Source of the DNA: Candidatus Atribacter hydrocarboniphilus | GTDB lineage: Bacteria > Atribacterota > Atribacteria > Atribacterales > Atribacteraceae | Reading direction: 5' to 3' | Assembly: GCA_003542295.1 (NCBI GenBank) | Contig: DPKX01000206.1 | Span: forward strand, 409-7,301 | DNA length: 6,893 nucleotides | Shown here: positions 6,675 to 6,893 of the stretch, in pieces | Numbering within the stretch: position 1 is the stretch's first letter | How the letters are laid out: every line of letters begins with the position of its first letter | Program-made: the position numbers and the translations under genes | Notes under the pieces: generated by a model | What the model was told of the DNA's origin: nothing | What the model saw: only the letters and a program-made list of their open reading frames with translations | Database searches by the model: none

Positions 6675-6893
6675 TTACACCTCTCTTTCAATTTGGACTA
6701 TAATCCGATTTCCTTGCACTTCATCAATTGTAACCACATTGCCCGGTTCAATAAATTCTCCACGAGTCACTACGTCATATCGTTTCCCTTCGATTTCAAC
6801 AATACCTGAAGGTCGGAGTACACTTTTAGTAATTCCTTTTTTCCCTATTAAACTTTGATAATTTAATATTTTTTCTTCGGGAATTTCTTTTTC
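6675..6893 (-). CDS. nfeD: NfeD-family protein, C-terminal part (cut by window edge)
   Basis: Only the last 72 residues and stop are in the window; the gene continues past the right edge, so this is incomplete because of the window, not visibly broken. The visible part matches the soluble NfeD OB-fold (NfeDC) domain: '[16 protein letters not shown]', then '[20 protein letters not shown]', then '[15 protein letters not shown]', following the usual pattern G-x-A/T-x-T-x-L-R-P-x-G ... G-x-x-Y/F-D-V-V ... G-E-F-I-x-x-G. NfeD proteins are membrane partners of flotillin/stomatin-type proteins and are usually encoded beside them. The stop is 4 nt before the floA start, which supports one operon. Whether this is the short or the long (ClpP-like protease-fused) NfeD form cannot be judged, since the N-terminal region is missing. 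Confidence 0.92.
   Translation of the reverse strand, partial: EKEIPEEKILNYQSLIGKKGITKSVLRPSGIVEIEGKRYDVVTRGEFIEPGNVVTIDEVQGNRIIVQIEREV
6678..6685 (-). promoter_or_regulatory. Ribosome binding site that sets the floA start
   Basis: On the minus strand GAGAGGTG lies 7 nt before the ATG at 6670. It is inside the last codons of nfeD, which points to coupled translation and argues against the TTG at 6691 as start. Confidence 0.8.

Noticed and set aside
6671..6691. TTG at 6691 as the floA start
   Set aside because: It lies inside nfeD, lacks a good ribosome site, and adds seven residues absent from the FloA pattern; the ATG at 6670 has GAGGTG at the right distance.
6501..6809. Plus-strand ORF across the nfeD/floA junction
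   Set aside because: It runs antisense to two recognised genes and its translation shows no domain pattern.

Overview
The window looks like bacterial chromosome from an AT-rich, probably anaerobic and probably diderm lineage. Base composition is A/T-heavy and the ribosome binding sites are strong and purine-rich (AAAGGAGG, GGAGGGGG). The sugar-binding protein has a Sec signal peptide ending in Ala-Ser-Ala with no lipobox cysteine, which suits a periplasmic protein better than a Gram-positive lipoprotein. An nfeD-floA membrane-microdomain operon is present. Deep anaerobic phyla such as Atribacterota, or a Firmicutes-like lineage, would fit, but nothing here proves the taxonomy.

Layout: positions 1-364 hold no gene I can support, but contain a perfect 16-bp inverted repeat (147-198). 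Positions 365-2074 (+) encode a 569-residue two-part protein: a mannitol-1-phosphate 5-dehydrogenase-like polyol dehydrogenase joined in frame to a cysteine-rich C_GCAxxG_C_C redox domain. A very AT-rich 249-bp gap follows. Next is a carbohydrate ABC importer cassette (+): periplasmic solute-binding protein (2324-3607), a strong hairpin terminator, then two overlapping MalF/MalG-type permeases (3722-4597 and 4585-5400). No ATPase is encoded in the window. A 13-bp-stem terminator at 5410-5449 lies between the converging transcripts. On the minus strand, reading from the right edge, are the 3' end of nfeD (6893-6675), floA (6670-5693) and a small overlapping ORF of unknown function (5700-5500).

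Working together: the solute-binding protein and two permeases would import a sugar or polyol, with energy from an ATPase encoded elsewhere. The upstream dehydrogenase fusion could oxidise the imported polyol or its phosphate, and its cysteine domain could sense or relay redox state. That link rests on gene order and family knowledge only. The nfeD-floA block is a separate housekeeping unit for membrane organisation.

The most noteworthy item is the dehydrogenase/redox-domain fusion. The other points worth checking are the inverted repeat, the intra-operon terminator, the missing ATPase and the small coupled ORF behind floA.
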